From Verrucomicrobiota bacterium (GTDB lineage: Bacteria; Verrucomicrobiota; Verrucomicrobiia; Chthoniobacterales; JAFAMB01): DNA of 5,688 nucleotides. Location of the stretch: positions 1-5,688 of the forward strand of contig JAFAVN010000400.1 in assembly GCA_019242435.1 (NCBI GenBank), in the 5' to 3' direction. The notes beneath the pieces are model-generated. The model ran no database searches. It worked only from the letters and a program-made list of their open reading frames with translations, and was not told the origin of the DNA. The translations under genes were made by a program, and so were the position numbers. Every line of letters begins with the position of its first letter. Positions within the stretch are counted from its first letter, which is position 1. Shown piece by piece: positions 5,449 to 5,688 of the stretch.

Positions 5449-5468
5449 GGATCGCGAGGACGCGATCC
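5449..5468. repeat. Internal hairpin 2 of the foldback element
   Basis: A perfect 8-bp inverted repeat, GGATCGCG (5449-5456) and CGCGATCC (5461-5468), around an AGGA loop. It is GC-rich and very stable for its size, but no T-run follows on either strand, so it is not a classical terminator. Confidence 0.65.
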
Positions 5469-5479
5469 CTCCATGCCTT

Positions 5480-5688
5480 TCATCTCGTCCCGCGGAGGCT
5501 GAGCACACTGATGAAGAAACTGTTGAAAACCGTCTGAATCGCCAGAGTAGTGACCACCACGCTCCAAATAACCAGGCGCGGGGCCAATTCGTCGCCGGCC
5601 AAGCTCCCAAAATGGACGGCCGCCCAACGGGCAACCGCAATCAATAGCAGGATCCCGCCGCAGACCAGGAGGCCTAGCCCCACCAGGA
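5480..5688 (-). CDS. Membrane protein C-terminus, probably family 2 glycosyltransferase (partial)
   Basis: The last 68 residues of a gene whose beginning lies beyond 5688; the frame is open to the edge. Two hydrophobic helices are visible: LGLLVCGGILLLIAVARW (near the edge) and LVIWSVVVTTLAIQTVFNSF in the second half, joined by a short loop GSLAGDELAPR. The ending IQTVFNSFFISVLSL resembles the paired C-terminal membrane helices of dolichyl-phosphate-mannose-synthase-like family 2 glycosyltransferases (IQ..F.SFF.S.L.L), which use nucleotide sugars to glycosylate lipid carriers. The catalytic domain is not in view, so this rests on the tail alone; another two-helix membrane protein remains possible. 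The last codons (SLRGTR) and the TGA are within the right arm of the foldback element, suggesting the original end was replaced or is shared. Convergent with the Ank-YkuD gene. Confidence 0.6.
   Translation of the reverse strand, partial: LVGLGLLVCGGILLLIAVARWAAVHFGSLAGDELAPRLVIWSVVVTTLAIQTVFNSFFISVLSLRGTR

Larger units (their letters stand above)
5358..5500. mobile_element. MITE-like non-coding foldback element
   Basis: About 143 bp bounded by CTCCGCGGGACGAGATGAA (5361-5379) and its exact reverse complement (5479-5497); pairing extends outward to 5358/5500 with one T/G mismatch. Further in, GGAGGAATC (5385-5393) and GATCCCTCC (5464-5472) continue the symmetry imperfectly, so most of the element folds on itself, with two hairpins at the tip. 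TGAG occurs on both sides (5354-5357 and 5500-5503), a possible 4-bp target duplication, weak because so short. It contains no gene of its own. It sits between convergent genes, abutting the Ank-YkuD stop and covering the 3' end of the opposite gene. It could be a non-autonomous transposon relic, a REP-type element, or a bidirectional 3'-end structure. The structure is certain; mobility is inferred. Confidence 0.6.

Noticed and set aside
5447..5647. A 66-codon plus-strand frame crossing the foldback element
   Set aside because: It runs across the repeat and antisense to the hydrophobic C-terminus on the minus strand; its translation is polar and low in pattern.

Overview
The window looks like ordinary chromosomal sequence of moderately GC-rich, free-living bacterial DNA. 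The best guess for the source is Verrucomicrobiota (soil Chthoniobacterales or Pedosphaera-like) or a neighbour. This is inferred from four things: a DUF5069 protein, a DUF4019-type lipoprotein, an ankyrin plus L,D-transpeptidase fusion, and start codons mostly without Shine-Dalgarno sequences. There is no rRNA or tRNA to confirm it, and I see no CRISPR array, integrase or transposase gene.

Layout. (1) 78-995, plus strand: an amidohydrolase-2 (COG2159-like) TIM-barrel hydrolase. It converges on (2) 1143-1583, minus: a DUF5069 protein. Upstream of that on the same strand are (3) 1700-2206, a DUF4019-like lipoprotein, and (4) 2203-2907, a PhoU-domain protein; these two share an ATGA overlap. 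(5) 3104-3520, minus: an HxlR-type winged-helix regulator, followed by a strong hairpin. (6) 3587-4255, plus: an NQO1-like flavin NAD(P)H:quinone reductase, divergent from the regulator across a 66-bp gap. (7) 4256-4591: a non-coding stretch holding two copies of a short GC-palindrome repeat. (8) 4592-5356, plus: an ankyrin / L,D-transpeptidase fusion with an N-terminal export signal. (9) 5358-5500: a non-coding foldback (MITE-like) element with about 20-bp terminal inverted repeats and internal hairpins. (10) 5480-5688, minus: the C-terminal membrane part of a protein that runs off the window, probably a family 2 glycosyltransferase; its last codons and stop lie inside the foldback element.

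How the genes work together. The clearest functional unit is HxlR plus NQO1-like reductase: a redox- or quinone-responsive repressor facing the detoxifying enzyme it probably controls. The PhoU/lipoprotein pair is translationally coupled. No Pst transporter genes are in view, and two of the four ExxxD-type metal motifs of PhoU are altered, so a standard phosphate-signalling role is doubtful. The other genes have no obvious common pathway. The most unusual items are the Ank-YkuD fusion, the degenerate PhoU coupled to a lipoprotein, the foldback element forming the end of a gene, and promoter-like boxes sitting directly against start codons, which suggests leaderless transcripts.
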